Shown in pieces: positions 11,098-20,970 of a stretch of DNA of 64,000 nt (its first letter is position 1; each line of letters opens with the position of its first letter). The position numbers and the translations under genes are program-made. The DNA comes from DATJFQ01 sp035495555 (GTDB lineage Bacteria; Acidobacteriota; Vicinamibacteria; Vicinamibacterales; 2-12-FULL-66-21): NCBI GenBank assembly GCA_035495555.1, contig DATJFQ010000041.1, positions 92,365-156,364 of the forward strand, read 5' to 3'. A model generated the notes under the pieces. It was given only the letters and a program-made list of their open reading frames with translations. It searched no databases and was not told the origin of the DNA.

Positions 11098-12624
11098 ATG
11101 GAGACTCGGACCGACGTACTTAACGCCGATCAAATCTCGGTCGGCCTGGCCACGGCGCTCACGTTCGACGACGTGTTGCTCGTGCCGCAGCACTCGACCG
11201 TACTTCCCAGCGCCGTCGACGTCACCTCGTTCTTCACGCGCAACATCCGTCTGAACGTGCCGCTCTCGAGCGCGGCGATGGATACCGTCACCGAATCCCG
11301 GCTGGCCATCGCCATGGCGCAGCAGGGAGGCATCGGCGTGATCCACAAAAACCTCTCGATCGAGGAGCAGGCCTCGGAAGTGGACCGCGTGAAGCGCTCC
11401 GAAAGCGGGATGATCGTGAATCCGATCACCCTCTCCCCGTCCAACCGGATCTTCGAAGCGCTCGATCTGATGAAGAAGTACCGGATTTCTGGCGTTCCGA
11501 TTACCGCGGACGGCAGCAAGGAAGGGAAACTGGTCGGAATCCTGACGAACCGCGACCTGCGGTTCGAGACCAACGTCGATCGCCCCATTTCCGACATCAT
11601 GACGCGCGAGCCGTTGTTCACGGTTCCCGTGGGCACGAGTCTCGAACAGGCGCGCGAGTTCCTGCACCGCCACAAAGTCGAGAAGCTGCTCGTCGTCGAC
11701 GACCGCTTCATGCTGAAGGGGCTCATCACCGTCAAGGATATCCAGAAGGCGATCAAGTATCCGAACGCCTGCAAGGACTCCCTCGGACGGCTGAGGTGCG
11801 GCGCCGCGGTGGGCGTCGGGCGCGACGCGATGACGCGAGCCGAGGCGCTCGTCGCGGCCAATGTCGACGCGCTCGTCGTCGATACGGCGCACGGGCACTC
11901 GCAAGGCGTCCTCGACATGGTGCGGCGAGTGCGCCGGCAGTTCCCGAACGTCGATCTCGTGGCGGGCAATGTGGCCACCGCCGAGGCCACCGCGGCGCTG
12001 ATCGATTTGGGCGTCGACGCGGTGAAGGTCGGGATCGGTGCCGGTTCGATCTGCACGACCCGCATCGTCGCGGGCATCGGTGTGCCGATGATCACCGCTG
12101 TCGCGGATTGTGCGCGGGCGGCGGCGCGTCAGAAGGTCCCCATCATCGCCGACGGAGGCATTCGCTACTCCGGCGACGTCACGAAGGCGATCGCCGTCGG
12201 CGCAAGCTGCGTGATGATCGGGAGTCTGTTCGCCGGGACCGATGAGAGCCCGGGCGAAATGATCCTGTTCCAGGGGCGAAGCTTCAAGGAATACCGCGGC
12301 ATGGGATCGCTTGGGGCGATGCGCCGCGGGAGCCGCGACCGCTACTTCCAGGACGAGTTCGACCTCGACGCCAATCCCGAGTCAGGCGAAAAGCTGGTGC
12401 CGGAAGGCATCGAAGGCCGGGTCGCGCACAAGGGCAGCGTCGCGGCCATGATCCATCAGCTCGTCGGCGGACTTCGCGCGGGGATGGGCTACACGGGATG
12501 CCGGGATATCCCGACGCTGCAGCGCGAGGCGAGGATGATCCGCGTCAGCCCCGCGGGTCTGCGCGAAGGTCACGTTCACGACGTCATCATCACAAAAGAA
12601 GCCCCGAACTACCGCGTCGAGTAG
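11098..12624 (+). CDS. guaB: IMP dehydrogenase
   Basis: The product is 508 residues. It oxidises IMP to XMP with NAD+, the first committed step to GMP. The barrel is interrupted by two CBS domains (about 95-215). The catalytic loop GAGSICTTRIV places the nucleophile at Cys319, and the flap region holds ECMPR-type equivalents around YRGMGSLGAM. GAGGA lies 3 bp before the ATG at 11098. It follows the secA palindrome in the same direction. Confidence 0.97.
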   Translation: METRTDVLNADQISVGLATALTFDDVLLVPQHSTVLPSAVDVTSFFTRNIRLNVPLSSAAMDTVTESRLAIAMAQQGGIGVIHKNLSIEEQASEVDRVKRSESGMIVNPITLSPSNRIFEALDLMKKYRISGVPITADGSKEGKLVGILTNRDLRFETNVDRPISDIMTREPLFTVPVGTSLEQAREFLHRHKVEKLLVVDDRFMLKGLITVKDIQKAIKYPNACKDSLGRLRCGAAVGVGRDAMTRAEALVAANVDALVVDTAHGHSQGVLDMVRRVRRQFPNVDLVAGNVATAEATAALIDLGVDAVKVGIGAGSICTTRIVAGIGVPMITAVADCARAAARQKVPIIADGGIRYSGDVTKAIAVGASCVMIGSLFAGTDESPGEMILFQGRSFKEYRGMGSLGAMRRGSRDRYFQDEFDLDANPESGEKLVPEGIEGRVAHKGSVAAMIHQLVGGLRAGMGYTGCRDIPTLQREARMIRVSPAGLREGHVHDVIITKEAPNYRVE

Positions 12625-12744
12625 CACCCTCCAAAGGCATGGCGATTGCGGGACCGCGCACCGGCGCACGCAATCGCGCACGTGATGACACCTGGCTGAC
12701 CCAGAAGTGCCTCACGGATGACTACGTCTGCGCCGGGAGGTTAC

Positions 12745-13395
12745 ATGCCGAGGTCTTCATCGTGGTGTCTCGCGCTTGCGGCAGTCCTGCTGAGCGCGTA
12801 TCCGTGCCTGGCAGATCCGGTTGTGCTGACCGGTGGAGGCGCGACGCTGTATTGGGACGGGCAGCTGTCCAGCTTCTCCTTTACGGGTCCCGGGACGACG
12901 ATATCCCAGGATTCACGCAATCCGTGGGGACCGACCGGCTTCACGGTGGGTTCGCCAGTGGAGTTCAGCGGCAGCCTGAACCCTGAGAGTACGCACGGAT
13001 CGCTGATGACCGTGAACGGGACGAGCTACGACAACGCCGTGCTCGTCGGCACCGCATCGTTCGTGACGAACAGCTACACAGCCGCGGCGGGAGATTCCGG
13101 CGCAGGCGACGTCGAGCTGCCGCTGCTGCTCTCGGGACACTTCGAAGGTTTCAATTTCGGAGACGTCGGCGGCACTCCACTCTTCGCATTCGACGTCGCG
13201 CTTCAGGGCGTCTTCCGGTCCGATTTCGTCAATGTATCGCCCGACACCTTCCTGAATCGCAACTTCGCCGCGACGGCCGAGTTCACAGGGCCAGCCGGTC
13301 CGTCGCAAACGCCCGAGCCGGGGAGCCTTCTCCTGATGGGGACGCCGGTTGCCGCGATTGGGCTGAGAAGGCTGCGCAACCGGCTCCGCCGCTGA
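12745..13395 (+). CDS. PEP-CTERM sorting-domain protein (second substrate)
   Basis: The product is 216 residues. It has a signal peptide ending near CLADP, a Gly/Ser/Thr-rich beta body, and the tail TPEPGSLLLMG followed by a hydrophobic segment and an Arg-rich end (RRLRNRLRR). GGGAGG lies 4 bp before the ATG at 12745, which decides this start over an in-frame ATG at 12718. It would be a target of the exosortase at 5.2-6.1 kb, although it lies 6 kb away and on the other strand. The role of the body is unknown. Confidence 0.87.
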   Translation: MPRSSSWCLALAAVLLSAYPCLADPVVLTGGGATLYWDGQLSSFSFTGPGTTISQDSRNPWGPTGFTVGSPVEFSGSLNPESTHGSLMTVNGTSYDNAVLVGTASFVTNSYTAAAGDSGAGDVELPLLLSGHFEGFNFGDVGGTPLFAFDVALQGVFRSDFVNVSPDTFLNRNFAATAEFTGPAGPSQTPEPGSLLLMGTPVAAIGLRRLRNRLRR

Positions 13396-13447
13396 CACGT
13401 TGCGGCGGCTCACCTGTCGGCGTGCAAGACGACGGTTTCAGCGGCCC

Positions 13448-13873
13448 TCAGCCGCCGGAGCCGTCGCGTATGAAGACTGACCGCTCGTTGTCTCCCGATT
13501 CCTCGAGCTTTACCTCGACCGCGTCGTCTGGACGCGATCGCCACCGATCCGCCCACTCGATTGCGACGATGCCTTCGCCGGAGACGAGATCATCCAGTCC
13601 GAGATCGTCGATCTCATCCGGTTCGAGACGGTAGAGGTCGACGTGATACAGCGTATGGCCTGCGCCGCCGTACTGCTGGACGATCGTGAACGTCGGACTC
13701 GATACGTCGTCCGGATTGGCACCGAGGCCTTTCGCCATCCCCCGCACGAACGCCGTTTTGCCGGCGCCGAGGTCGCCGTAGAGCAGCACCACGTCGCCGG
13801 CTTTCAGCGTGCGCGCGAGTTGCTCCCCCGCCGTCGCGGTTTCATCTTCGCTGCGCGTGACGACCGTCGTCAT
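13448..13873 (-). CDS. tsaE: TsaE, tRNA t6A threonylcarbamoylation ATPase
   Basis: The product is 141 residues with Walker A GDLGAGKT (33-40), the conserved SPTFTIVQQY motif, and HVDLYRL near the middle. TsaE works with TsaB/TsaC/TsaD to add t6A at position 37 of ANN-decoding tRNAs. The start at 13873 overlaps the NAD(P)HX repair gene by 4 bp (ATGA); this pairing is common in bacteria. It ends convergently with the PEP-CTERM gene, 52 bp away. Confidence 0.93.
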   Translation of the reverse strand: MTTVVTRSEDETATAGEQLARTLKAGDVVLLYGDLGAGKTAFVRGMAKGLGANPDDVSSPTFTIVQQYGGAGHTLYHVDLYRLEPDEIDDLGLDDLVSGEGIVAIEWADRWRSRPDDAVEVKLEESGDNERSVFIRDGSGG

Positions 13874-15441
13874 TCGCGTTTGATCCGTTTGCGAGCGGTG
13901 AGCTCGAGGACGGCATCGCCGAGGTGCGCCGCGATGTCGGTCGGCAGCAGCGCAAGTTCGCCTTCGTCCGCTTCGGCGAGGTCGCCCGCACTTCCGTGCA
14001 GGTACACGGCGAGCTTGCACGCGGCCTCGGCGTCCAGAAGCTGCGCGAACCACGCGGCGATCATGCCCGTCAGGAGATCGCCGGTACCGCCGGTTGCCAT
14101 GCCGGGATTGCCCGTCACGTTGATGAACGAACGGCCGTCCGGTCCGGCAATGATCGTCCGATGGCCCTTCAGAACGACATGGACTCTGTGCGCCGCGGAG
14201 AATTCCCGCGCGTGTTCCAGCCTGTCGCTCTGCACCTGTTCGATCGAAACGCCGAGCAGCCTGGCCATTTCGCCCGGATGTGGCGTGATGATCATGTCCA
14301 CGCCGTCGCGCCCTTCGAGCCGTTCGGGGTCGTCTGCGAAGGCGTTCAGCGCGTCGGCGTCCAGGACGAGCGGCACGCCGGACTTTTCGACGATCGCCTG
14401 CACGAATGCCGACGTCGACGGATCGCGCCCGAGGCCCGGACCGATGGCGATCAGATCCGCCGTTATCGCGAGCGCGCGATCGACCGCTGCGAAATCGATC
14501 GCGCCGCTGCCCGTCTCGTCGAGCGGCTCCGTCATGTACTCGGGCATCATCATGGCCAGCGCTGCGACGCAGGAGCGCGGGGTGGCAATCGTCACGAGCC
14601 CCGCGCCCGAGCGCAACGCACCCAGTGCGGCGAGATGCGCTGCGCCGGTCTTGCCCAGGGAGCCGGCAATCACCAGCACCCGCCCGAAGTCCCCCTTGTG
14701 CGAGTCGGCAGCCCGCGTCGGCACCAGCTCGCGGATGGTCTCGCGCGTCAACAGCTCGACTCGAGGTCCCTCGAGCTCCTCCATCACGCTCGCCGGAATG
14801 CCGATATCGGCGATGACGAGATCACCGCCGTACACATCGGCCGGCGGAAGCACGAGCGGCAGCTTCGGCGCGCCGAGCGTGACGGTCATCGACGCCTGGA
14901 TCGCGTCGCTCTCGATCTCGTGGGTGTCCGCCGACAGGCCGGTGGGCAGATCAATCGCGACAACCGGCGTGCCCAGGCCGTTCACGTCGCCAATGACGGT
15001 CTCGAGCAGGCCGGAAACAGGACCGCGAAAGCCGGTACCGACGATCGCGTCGACGATCAGGTCGCACTCGGAGATCTCGGTGAAATGGAGCTCCCACTGC
15101 TGCGCGTCGGCCACTTCCACGACCGTCACGCCGATTCGGCCGAGGATCTCCAGGTTCGTCCGCGCATCGCCGCGGACGTCAGCCACGCTGCCGAGCAGAA
15201 ACACGATCGATTCGATTCCGCGCTGCGCGAGCGTGCGGGCGACGACGAACCCGTCGCCGCCGTTGTTGCCGCGGCCACACAGGACCGCGACCCGGCTGGA
15301 CGACAGATCCTCGTAGGCGGCTTCCATCGCCGCCACCGCCTGGCGCCCGGCATTCTCCATCAGCACGACGGACGGAATGCCGATTTCGTCGATCGTCTGC
15401 CGATCGGCTTCCCGCATCTGCTGAGTGTTGAGTACGCGCAT
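13870..15441 (-). CDS. nnr: bifunctional NAD(P)HX epimerase/dehydratase
   Basis: The product is 523 residues. The N-terminal YjeF epimerase half shows LMENAGR and GRGNNGGDGFV; the C-terminal ADP-dependent dehydratase half shows GDFGRVLVIAGS, TPHPGEMARL and GGTGDLLTGM. It repairs damaged hydrated NADH and NADPH. I chose ATG 15441 (MRVLNTQQMREAD), the usual family start; an upstream ATG at 15483 would overlap the divergent aminotransferase. It forms an operon with tsaE. Confidence 0.93.
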   Translation of the reverse strand: MRVLNTQQMREADRQTIDEIGIPSVVLMENAGRQAVAAMEAAYEDLSSSRVAVLCGRGNNGGDGFVVARTLAQRGIESIVFLLGSVADVRGDARTNLEILGRIGVTVVEVADAQQWELHFTEISECDLIVDAIVGTGFRGPVSGLLETVIGDVNGLGTPVVAIDLPTGLSADTHEIESDAIQASMTVTLGAPKLPLVLPPADVYGGDLVIADIGIPASVMEELEGPRVELLTRETIRELVPTRAADSHKGDFGRVLVIAGSLGKTGAAHLAALGALRSGAGLVTIATPRSCVAALAMMMPEYMTEPLDETGSGAIDFAAVDRALAITADLIAIGPGLGRDPSTSAFVQAIVEKSGVPLVLDADALNAFADDPERLEGRDGVDMIITPHPGEMARLLGVSIEQVQSDRLEHAREFSAAHRVHVVLKGHRTIIAGPDGRSFINVTGNPGMATGGTGDLLTGMIAAWFAQLLDAEAACKLAVYLHGSAGDLAEADEGELALLPTDIAAHLGDAVLELTARKRIKRE

Positions 15442-15487
15442 GGATGGCTTGCCGCCTACTATTTCAATAATGCTACGATGCATGCAA

Positions 15488-16399
15488 ATGCGCGGAGCTG
15501 TTTACGTCAACGGCCGGATCATGCCGGCTCAGGAGGCGGTCGTCCCCGTCTACGATCACGGGTTCGTCTACGGCGAAGGGGTGTACGAAACCTTGCGGAC
15601 CTACAACAAGGTCCCCTTCCTGTTCGACCGGCACGTCCGGCGCCTGCGCCAGTCGGCCGGGCACATCGACCTCGACGTGCCGTTCGACGACGCGACGCTG
15701 TCCGGGTGGATCGATGACACCGTCGCGGCGGCAGCCAGGGCAGACGGCGCGAACAGTGACGAATGGTATATCCGCATTCTCCTCACGCGGGGCGTCGGCG
15801 AATTGTCGTACGACACCAAAGCGACGCCGACGCCGTCGCTCGTGATCATCGTGAAGCCGAACGAAGAGCCGCCGGAGCGTATGGCGCGCGAGGGTATCCG
15901 CATTTCGCTGGTCGAGATTCTGCGGAACCATCCGGGGTCGGTCAACCCCGTCATCAAGTCGAACAACCTGTTGAACAACGCGCTCGCGATGCAGGCAGCC
16001 TATCGCCGCGGCGCCGAAGAAGCGCTGATGCGCAACTTCCGCGGCGAGCTGTCGGAGTGTTCGCAGTCGAACTTCTTCATGGTTCGCGGCGGCGTCGCGC
16101 TGACGCCCAAATCGGCGGCCGGTCTGCTCCAGGGCATCACGCGCGCGTTTCTGTTCGAAGTGGGACAGGAAGCGGGCGTCCCCGTCCGTGAAGAGGTGCT
16201 CTATCCCGCAGACCTCGACACCGCCGACGAAGCGTTCATCACGAGCACCACGCGCGAACTCAGCCCGGTGACGCGCATCGACGACCATGTCGTCGGCGAC
16301 GGCACCCCTGGGCCGATCACGATGAAGCTCTGGAACGGGTACAAGCGAAAGGCGCAGGAGCTGACGCGCGCACACGCGTCGTCGGCAAGCCGGACGTAG
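15488..16399 (+). CDS. class IV PLP aminotransferase (BCAT / D-amino acid transaminase / ADC lyase-like)
   Basis: The product is about 303 residues. Family hallmarks are the N-terminal DHGFVYGEGVYETLR, the PLP lysine in VIKSNNLLNN, and the C-terminal phosphate-binding TSTTRELSPV. Substrate cannot be decided from sequence: branched-chain aminotransferase, D-alanine aminotransferase and aminodeoxychorismate lyase share these motifs. Possible starts are ATG 15470, 15482 and 15488; I prefer 15488 because family members begin close to the VNG strand and a TACGAT -10-like element ends 8 bp upstream, suggesting a leaderless message. It is divergent from the NAD(P)HX repair gene. Confidence 0.85.
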   Translation: MRGAVYVNGRIMPAQEAVVPVYDHGFVYGEGVYETLRTYNKVPFLFDRHVRRLRQSAGHIDLDVPFDDATLSGWIDDTVAAAARADGANSDEWYIRILLTRGVGELSYDTKATPTPSLVIIVKPNEEPPERMAREGIRISLVEILRNHPGSVNPVIKSNNLLNNALAMQAAYRRGAEEALMRNFRGELSECSQSNFFMVRGGVALTPKSAAGLLQGITRAFLFEVGQEAGVPVREEVLYPADLDTADEAFITSTTRELSPVTRIDDHVVGDGTPGPITMKLWNGYKRKAQELTRAHASSASRT

Positions 16400-16465
16400 C
16401 CGTCGAATCGCGTTGGTATTTGCAGGCTGAAGGTACGCTGCAGGCCGCGCGATTCGCATCGCGCG

Positions 16466-19348
16466 CTACACTGTCGCGCCTTCCTCCACGTACTCTTCCA
16501 TCGGCGGGCAGGCGCAAATCAAGTTACGATCGCCATAGGGATTGTCGATCCGTGCGACCGCCGGCCAGACCTTGTTGAATCGCACGAACGGCAGCGGATA
16601 CGCGGCTTCCGCGCGGGGATACGGGTGTGACCAGTCGTCGGACACGACAGCGATCGCGGGATGCGGCGCGTTTTTGAGCACGTTGTCCTTCGCGTCCGCG
16701 CGGCCTTCCAGCACTGCGGCGATCTCTCCCCGAATCTTGATCAACGCGTCGCAGAAGCGGTCCAGTTCATCTTTCGCTTCGCTCTCCGTCGGCTCGATCA
16801 TCATCGTGCCGGGCACCGGGAACGAGACGGTCGGCGCGTGGAAGCCGTAATCCATCAGCCGCTTCGCGACGTCCTGCTCGTCGACTGACGCGCCGCCAGC
16901 GTGCTTGAACGGGCGGAGATCGAAGATCAGTTCATGGGCGACGCGGCCGTTGTGGTTCGCGTACAGGACGTCGTAGTGATCCTGCAGGCGCACCTTGACG
17001 TAATTCGCGTTCAGAATCGCCACCCGCGTCGCATCCGTCATGCCGTCGGCCCCGAGCAGGCGCATGTAGCCGTACGAAATCAACAGGATGCTCGCGCTCC
17101 CCCACGGCGCGGCCGCGATCGCCGGAATCGCCATGTCTCCGCCAACCTTCACGACCGGGTGCCCGGGCAGGTACGCCGCCAGGTGTTTCGCCACCGCAAT
17201 CGGCCCCATGCCGGGGCCGCCGCCGCCGTGCGGGATCGCGAACGTCTTGTGCAGGTTCAGGTGGCACACGTCCGCGCCAATCGACGCCGGGCTCGTCAGC
17301 CCCACCTGCGCGTTCATGTTGGCGCCGTCCATGTACACCTGGCCGCCGTTGCGATGCACGATCGTGCAGATCTCTTTAATGCGCTCCTCGAAGATCCCGT
17401 ACGTCGACGGATAGGTCACCATGAGCGCCGCGAGACGATCGCGGTGCTGCTCCGCCTTCGCGCGCAGGTCGTCGACCACGATGTAGCCCTGGTCGTCACA
17501 TGCGACGACCACGACCCGCAGCCCTGCCATCGTGGCGCTGGCAGGGTTGGTGCCGTGCGCGGACGCCGGGATCAGGACAACGTCGCGCGCCTGATCGCCG
17601 CGGTCGTGGTGATACGCACGGATCACCATCAGGCCCGCGAACTCCCCCTGCGCGCCCGAATTCGGCTGCAGCGACACCGCCGCGAGCCCCGTGATCTCGC
17701 AGAGCATCGACTCCAGCTCGCGGAACACCTCCAGGTACCCTTCCGCGTTCTCGATTGGCGCAAACGGGTGCATCCCGGCGAAGCGTGGCCAGCTCACCGG
17801 CATCATCTCGGCGGCCGCGTTCAGCTTCATGGTGCAGGAGCCAAGCGGAATCATGGAGGTGTCGAGGCCGACGTCCTTCCGCTCGAGCGCGCGGATGTAG
17901 CGCATCATCTGCGTTTCAGAGTGATGCGTGTTGAAAACCGGATGCGTCAGGTAAGCGCTCGTGCGCGCCAGCGCCGCCGGCGCGTGCAGCGCGAACCGTA
18001 CATCGTCGCGCGCAATCATCGAAACCGATTTCCCGATGCTGCGCGCGAAGACGCCGGCAATCGCCGTCACGTCCTCAATGGTGGTGGTCTCGTCGAGCGA
18101 GATGCCGACGGCGCCGTCCGCGAAGTATCGAAACGCGATCTGCGCCGCCGCCGATTCCGTTCGGAGCGTCTTCAGGTCGGCGCCGGTGATCCGCAGCGTG
18201 TCGAAATACGTGGAGTTGGTCTGCTCGAGCCCCAACGCGGTCAGCGCGCTCGCCAGCACGGTCGCGAACGTGTGGATGCGTTCGCCGATTCCGCGCAGGC
18301 CGGCGGGGCCGTGGTACACCGCGTACATGGCAGCCATGTTCGCCAGCAGCGCCTGGGCCGTGCAGATGTTCGACGTCGCTTTCTCGCGCCGGATGTGCTG
18401 CTCACGGGTCTGCAGCGCCATCCGATAGGCGCGGTGCCCCAGGGCATCCACCGATACTCCGATGATCCGACCGGGCGCCTGACGGACGTACGCTTCGCGC
18501 GTCGCGAAAAACGCGGCATGTGGCCCGCCGTAGCCAAGCGGCACGCCGAACCGCTGTGAGTTGCCGACGACGACGTCGGCACCCATTTCCCCGGGGGGCG
18601 TAAAGAGCGTGAGCGCCATCAGATCGGTCGCGACCGCGACGAACACACCGGCTGCGTGGGCCTTCTGGATAATCGCGCGGAGATCGTGCAGCTCACCGCG
18701 GTCGTCCGGACACTGCAGCAGCAGCCCGAATGCGCGATCCATCGGCATGGACGACGGATCGCCAATCTCGAGGCGGATATTCAGCGGTTCGGCGCGGCCC
18801 CGGAGCACCTCGAGCGTCTGCGGGAACGTGTGCTGTGACACGAGGAACACCGACGGCTGCCCCGCCGGCGCCTTCTTCGTGTTGATGCGATGAAACATCG
18901 ACATCGCCTCGGCGGCGGCCGTGCCTTCGTCCAGCAGCGACGCGGTCGCGACCGGCATCCCGGTCAGATCGCCGACCATGGTCTGGAAATTGAGCAGCGA
19001 CTCCAGGCGCCCCTGCGCGATTTCGGCCTGATACGGCGTATACGGCGTGTACCAGCCGGGATTTTCGAAGACGTTTCGCTGGATGACGGCAGGCGTGATG
19101 CAGTCGTAGTAGCCCATCCCGATGTAGCAACGGGTGAGCTGGTTTTTCGCGGCCACCGAGCGGAGCCGGCGCAAATACGCCGCTTCGGTCTCTGCCGGCG
19201 GCAGCTTCAGCGGCGCGGTCAGGCGGATATCACGCGGGATGGTCTGGTCGATCAGATCGTCGATCGTCCTGACGCCGACCGCGTCGAGCATGCGGCTTCG
19301 GGCGTCGGCGTCGGGACCGATATGTCGGGATTCGAAAACGTCGTGCAT
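16466..19348 (-). CDS. gcvP: glycine dehydrogenase (decarboxylating), P-protein, single-chain
   Basis: The product is 960 residues, the undivided P-protein type. It decarboxylates glycine with PLP and loads the aminomethyl group on GcvH lipoate. The PLP lysine lies in HLNLHKTFAIPHGGGGPG, and both N- and C-terminal halves are complete. It is the last gene of gcvT-gcvH-gcvP; its ATG shares one base with the gcvH stop (TAATG). It converges with the aminotransferase gene. The 66-bp gap contains the inverted arms GAATCGCG and CGCGATTC, which may act in termination. Confidence 0.97.
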   Translation of the reverse strand: MHDVFESRHIGPDADARSRMLDAVGVRTIDDLIDQTIPRDIRLTAPLKLPPAETEAAYLRRLRSVAAKNQLTRCYIGMGYYDCITPAVIQRNVFENPGWYTPYTPYQAEIAQGRLESLLNFQTMVGDLTGMPVATASLLDEGTAAAEAMSMFHRINTKKAPAGQPSVFLVSQHTFPQTLEVLRGRAEPLNIRLEIGDPSSMPMDRAFGLLLQCPDDRGELHDLRAIIQKAHAAGVFVAVATDLMALTLFTPPGEMGADVVVGNSQRFGVPLGYGGPHAAFFATREAYVRQAPGRIIGVSVDALGHRAYRMALQTREQHIRREKATSNICTAQALLANMAAMYAVYHGPAGLRGIGERIHTFATVLASALTALGLEQTNSTYFDTLRITGADLKTLRTESAAAQIAFRYFADGAVGISLDETTTIEDVTAIAGVFARSIGKSVSMIARDDVRFALHAPAALARTSAYLTHPVFNTHHSETQMMRYIRALERKDVGLDTSMIPLGSCTMKLNAAAEMMPVSWPRFAGMHPFAPIENAEGYLEVFRELESMLCEITGLAAVSLQPNSGAQGEFAGLMVIRAYHHDRGDQARDVVLIPASAHGTNPASATMAGLRVVVVACDDQGYIVVDDLRAKAEQHRDRLAALMVTYPSTYGIFEERIKEICTIVHRNGGQVYMDGANMNAQVGLTSPASIGADVCHLNLHKTFAIPHGGGGPGMGPIAVAKHLAAYLPGHPVVKVGGDMAIPAIAAAPWGSASILLISYGYMRLLGADGMTDATRVAILNANYVKVRLQDHYDVLYANHNGRVAHELIFDLRPFKHAGGASVDEQDVAKRLMDYGFHAPTVSFPVPGTMMIEPTESEAKDELDRFCDALIKIRGEIAAVLEGRADAKDNVLKNAPHPAIAVVSDDWSHPYPRAEAAYPLPFVRFNKVWPAVARIDNPYGDRNLICACPPMEEYVEEGATV

Positions 19349-19716
19349 TACTTGGTGAGATCGGAGTACGCGGCGGAGTCGAGCAGGTCGCTCGTGTCCG
19401 CGTCGGTCACTTTCATCACAATCATCCAGGAGCCGTGCGGATCGGTATTCACAACCTCCGGCTTCTGCACGAGTGCGTCGTTGACGGCGGTCACCTCGCC
19501 AGCGACCGGACTGTACAGCTCGGACACCGCCTTGACGGATTCGATGGTGCCGAAGACCTCACCTTTCCTGAGACTCCGGCCGACGGGCGGCAGTTCCAGG
19601 TACACGACATCGCCGAGCTGTTTCTGCGCGTAATCGGTGATGCCAACCCGCGCGTCGCCTGCGCCCAGGCGCACCCACTCGTGGTCCTTCGTGTACTTCA
19701 GATCGGTCGGATACAT
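19348..19716 (-). CDS. gcvH: glycine cleavage system H protein
   Basis: The product is 122 residues. The lipoyl attachment site is Lys62 in the motif ESVKAVSELYSP. It shuttles the aminomethyl intermediate between GcvP and GcvT. ATG 19716 is preceded by GGGAGA; an in-frame upstream start at 19737 lacks a site. The C-terminus overlaps gcvP by one base. Confidence 0.96.
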   Translation of the reverse strand: MYPTDLKYTKDHEWVRLGAGDARVGITDYAQKQLGDVVYLELPPVGRSLRKGEVFGTIESVKAVSELYSPVAGEVTAVNDALVQKPEVVNTDPHGSWMIVMKVTDADTSDLLDSAAYSDLTK

Positions 19717-19728
19717 TCGATTCTCCCG

Positions 19729-19746
19729 GCGCCCCACGCGGGGCGC
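19729..19746 (-). other. GC-rich stem-loop between gcvT and gcvH
   Basis: GCGCCCC (19729-19735) and GGGGCGC (19740-19746) form a 7-bp stem with a 4-nt loop, placed immediately upstream of the gcvH Shine-Dalgarno (GGGAGA). No U-run follows, so it is more likely an RNA-stability or translation element than a terminator. Confidence 0.4.
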
Positions 19747-19776
19747 GCTCCACGACAGCCGGCCGGCCGACGGCCG

Positions 19777-20886
19777 CTACTTCGCGCGCTTGTAAAACGG
19801 CATCGGGACGATGACGGCCTTCGCGCGGCGGCCGCGAACGTCGATCTCCAGGTCCGTCCCCGGTTCGGTCCTGTTCGACGGCACGTATGCCATCCCGATC
19901 GCCTTCTTCAAATAGGGCGTCTGCGTACCGCTGGTCACCACGCCTGCGCGGGCGCCGTCGATGTACACGTCATAGCCGTGGCGCCCGATTGCGCGGTCGA
20001 CCATCTCGAAGCCAATCAGCTTCTTCGCCGTACCTTCCGCCTTCTGCCGCCGCAGCACCTGTGCGCCGATGAACGCGTCCTTCTTCCAGCCCACGATCCA
20101 GCCAAGATCCGCGTCGAGCACCGTCGACTGCTCGTCCATGTCGTTGCCGTACAACCGCATCGACGCTTCGAGGCGCAGCGTATCGCGTGCGCCCAGTCCG
20201 GCGGGGACGAGCCCGGCGGGCTTTCCCGCCGCGAGCATCGCGTCCCACACGCGTTCGGCCGCCGCCGGCGCGACGAACACTTCGTACCCGTCCTCGCCGG
20301 TATAACCGGTGCGCGAGATCGTCACCCGGACGGACGCGACTTCCCCGTTCGCGAACCAGTAGTACTTGATGCCGGCGAGATCGATTCCGGTCAGGGTCTG
20401 CAGGATCTCGCGCGCGGCAGGTCCCTGGATCGCAATCAGCGCGTACCGTGAACTCGTGTTGACCGCGGCTGCGTCGACGCCCTGGACGTGGTCCGTGATC
20501 CAGCGGAAGTCCTTCACGATGTTCGACGCGTTGACGACGAGCATGAAGTGGTCATCCGCGAGCCGGTAGGTGAGCACGTCGTCCACGAACGTGCCGTCGG
20601 GCGTGGTCAGGGCCGAGTATTGGGCCTGATTCACCGCGAGCCGCGACGCGTCGTTGCTCGTGATGTGCTGGACCGCTTTGAGCGCGTCGGGCCCGGCGAT
20701 TTCAATCTGGCCCATGTGGCTGACGTCGAACAGGCCCGCGCGCGTGCGCACGGCCATGTGCTCGTCCGCGATGCCCGTGTACTCGACGGGCATGTCCCAC
20801 CCGCCGAATTCGACCATGCGCGCGCCCAGCGCGCGGTGGCGCGCATACAGCGGCGTTTTCTTGAGCGTGCCCGAGGGCTGATTCAT
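19777..20886 (-). CDS. gcvT: aminomethyltransferase, glycine cleavage T protein
   Basis: The product is 369 residues. It transfers the methylene group from GcvH to tetrahydrofolate, releasing ammonia. Family features include FGGWDMPVEY, FDVSHMGQI, the RTGYTGEDGYE motif and a C-terminal barrel ending in PFYKRAK. The ATG at 20886 (MNQPSGTLKKTPLY) is preferred over an upstream extension into the promoter. It is the first gene of the gcv operon. Confidence 0.96.
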   Translation of the reverse strand: MNQPSGTLKKTPLYARHRALGARMVEFGGWDMPVEYTGIADEHMAVRTRAGLFDVSHMGQIEIAGPDALKAVQHITSNDASRLAVNQAQYSALTTPDGTFVDDVLTYRLADDHFMLVVNASNIVKDFRWITDHVQGVDAAAVNTSSRYALIAIQGPAAREILQTLTGIDLAGIKYYWFANGEVASVRVTISRTGYTGEDGYEVFVAPAAAERVWDAMLAAGKPAGLVPAGLGARDTLRLEASMRLYGNDMDEQSTVLDADLGWIVGWKKDAFIGAQVLRRQKAEGTAKKLIGFEMVDRAIGRHGYDVYIDGARAGVVTSGTQTPYLKKAIGMAYVPSNRTEPGTDLEIDVRGRRAKAVIVPMPFYKRAK

Positions 20887-20941
20887 CCTGGACGCGAGAT
20901 ACCGTGATTGGAGAGCCGCGCGGCTGGCGCGGAACCCACTA

Positions 20942-20970
20942 ACGGTACTATTGCGCCCGTTCGGGGTCAA
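20942..20970 (-). promoter_or_regulatory. candidate promoter of the gcvTHP operon
   Basis: On the minus strand TTGACC (20970-20965) and TACCGT (20947-20942) are separated by 17 bp, placing the start of transcription about 50 bp upstream of the gcvT ATG. The rest of the 373-bp divergent gap (20887-21259) shows nothing definite. I looked for a glycine riboswitch and did not see one. Confidence 0.5.

Noticed and set aside
13643..15316. 557-codon plus-strand frame opposite the NAD(P)HX repair and tsaE genes
   Set aside because: The opposite strand holds two recognisable enzymes with full motifs; this frame is Ser/Arg/Pro-rich and matches nothing.
16901..18559. 552-codon plus-strand frame opposite gcvP
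   Set aside because: gcvP is complete and motif-rich; the Arg/His/Val-rich frame is antisense noise.
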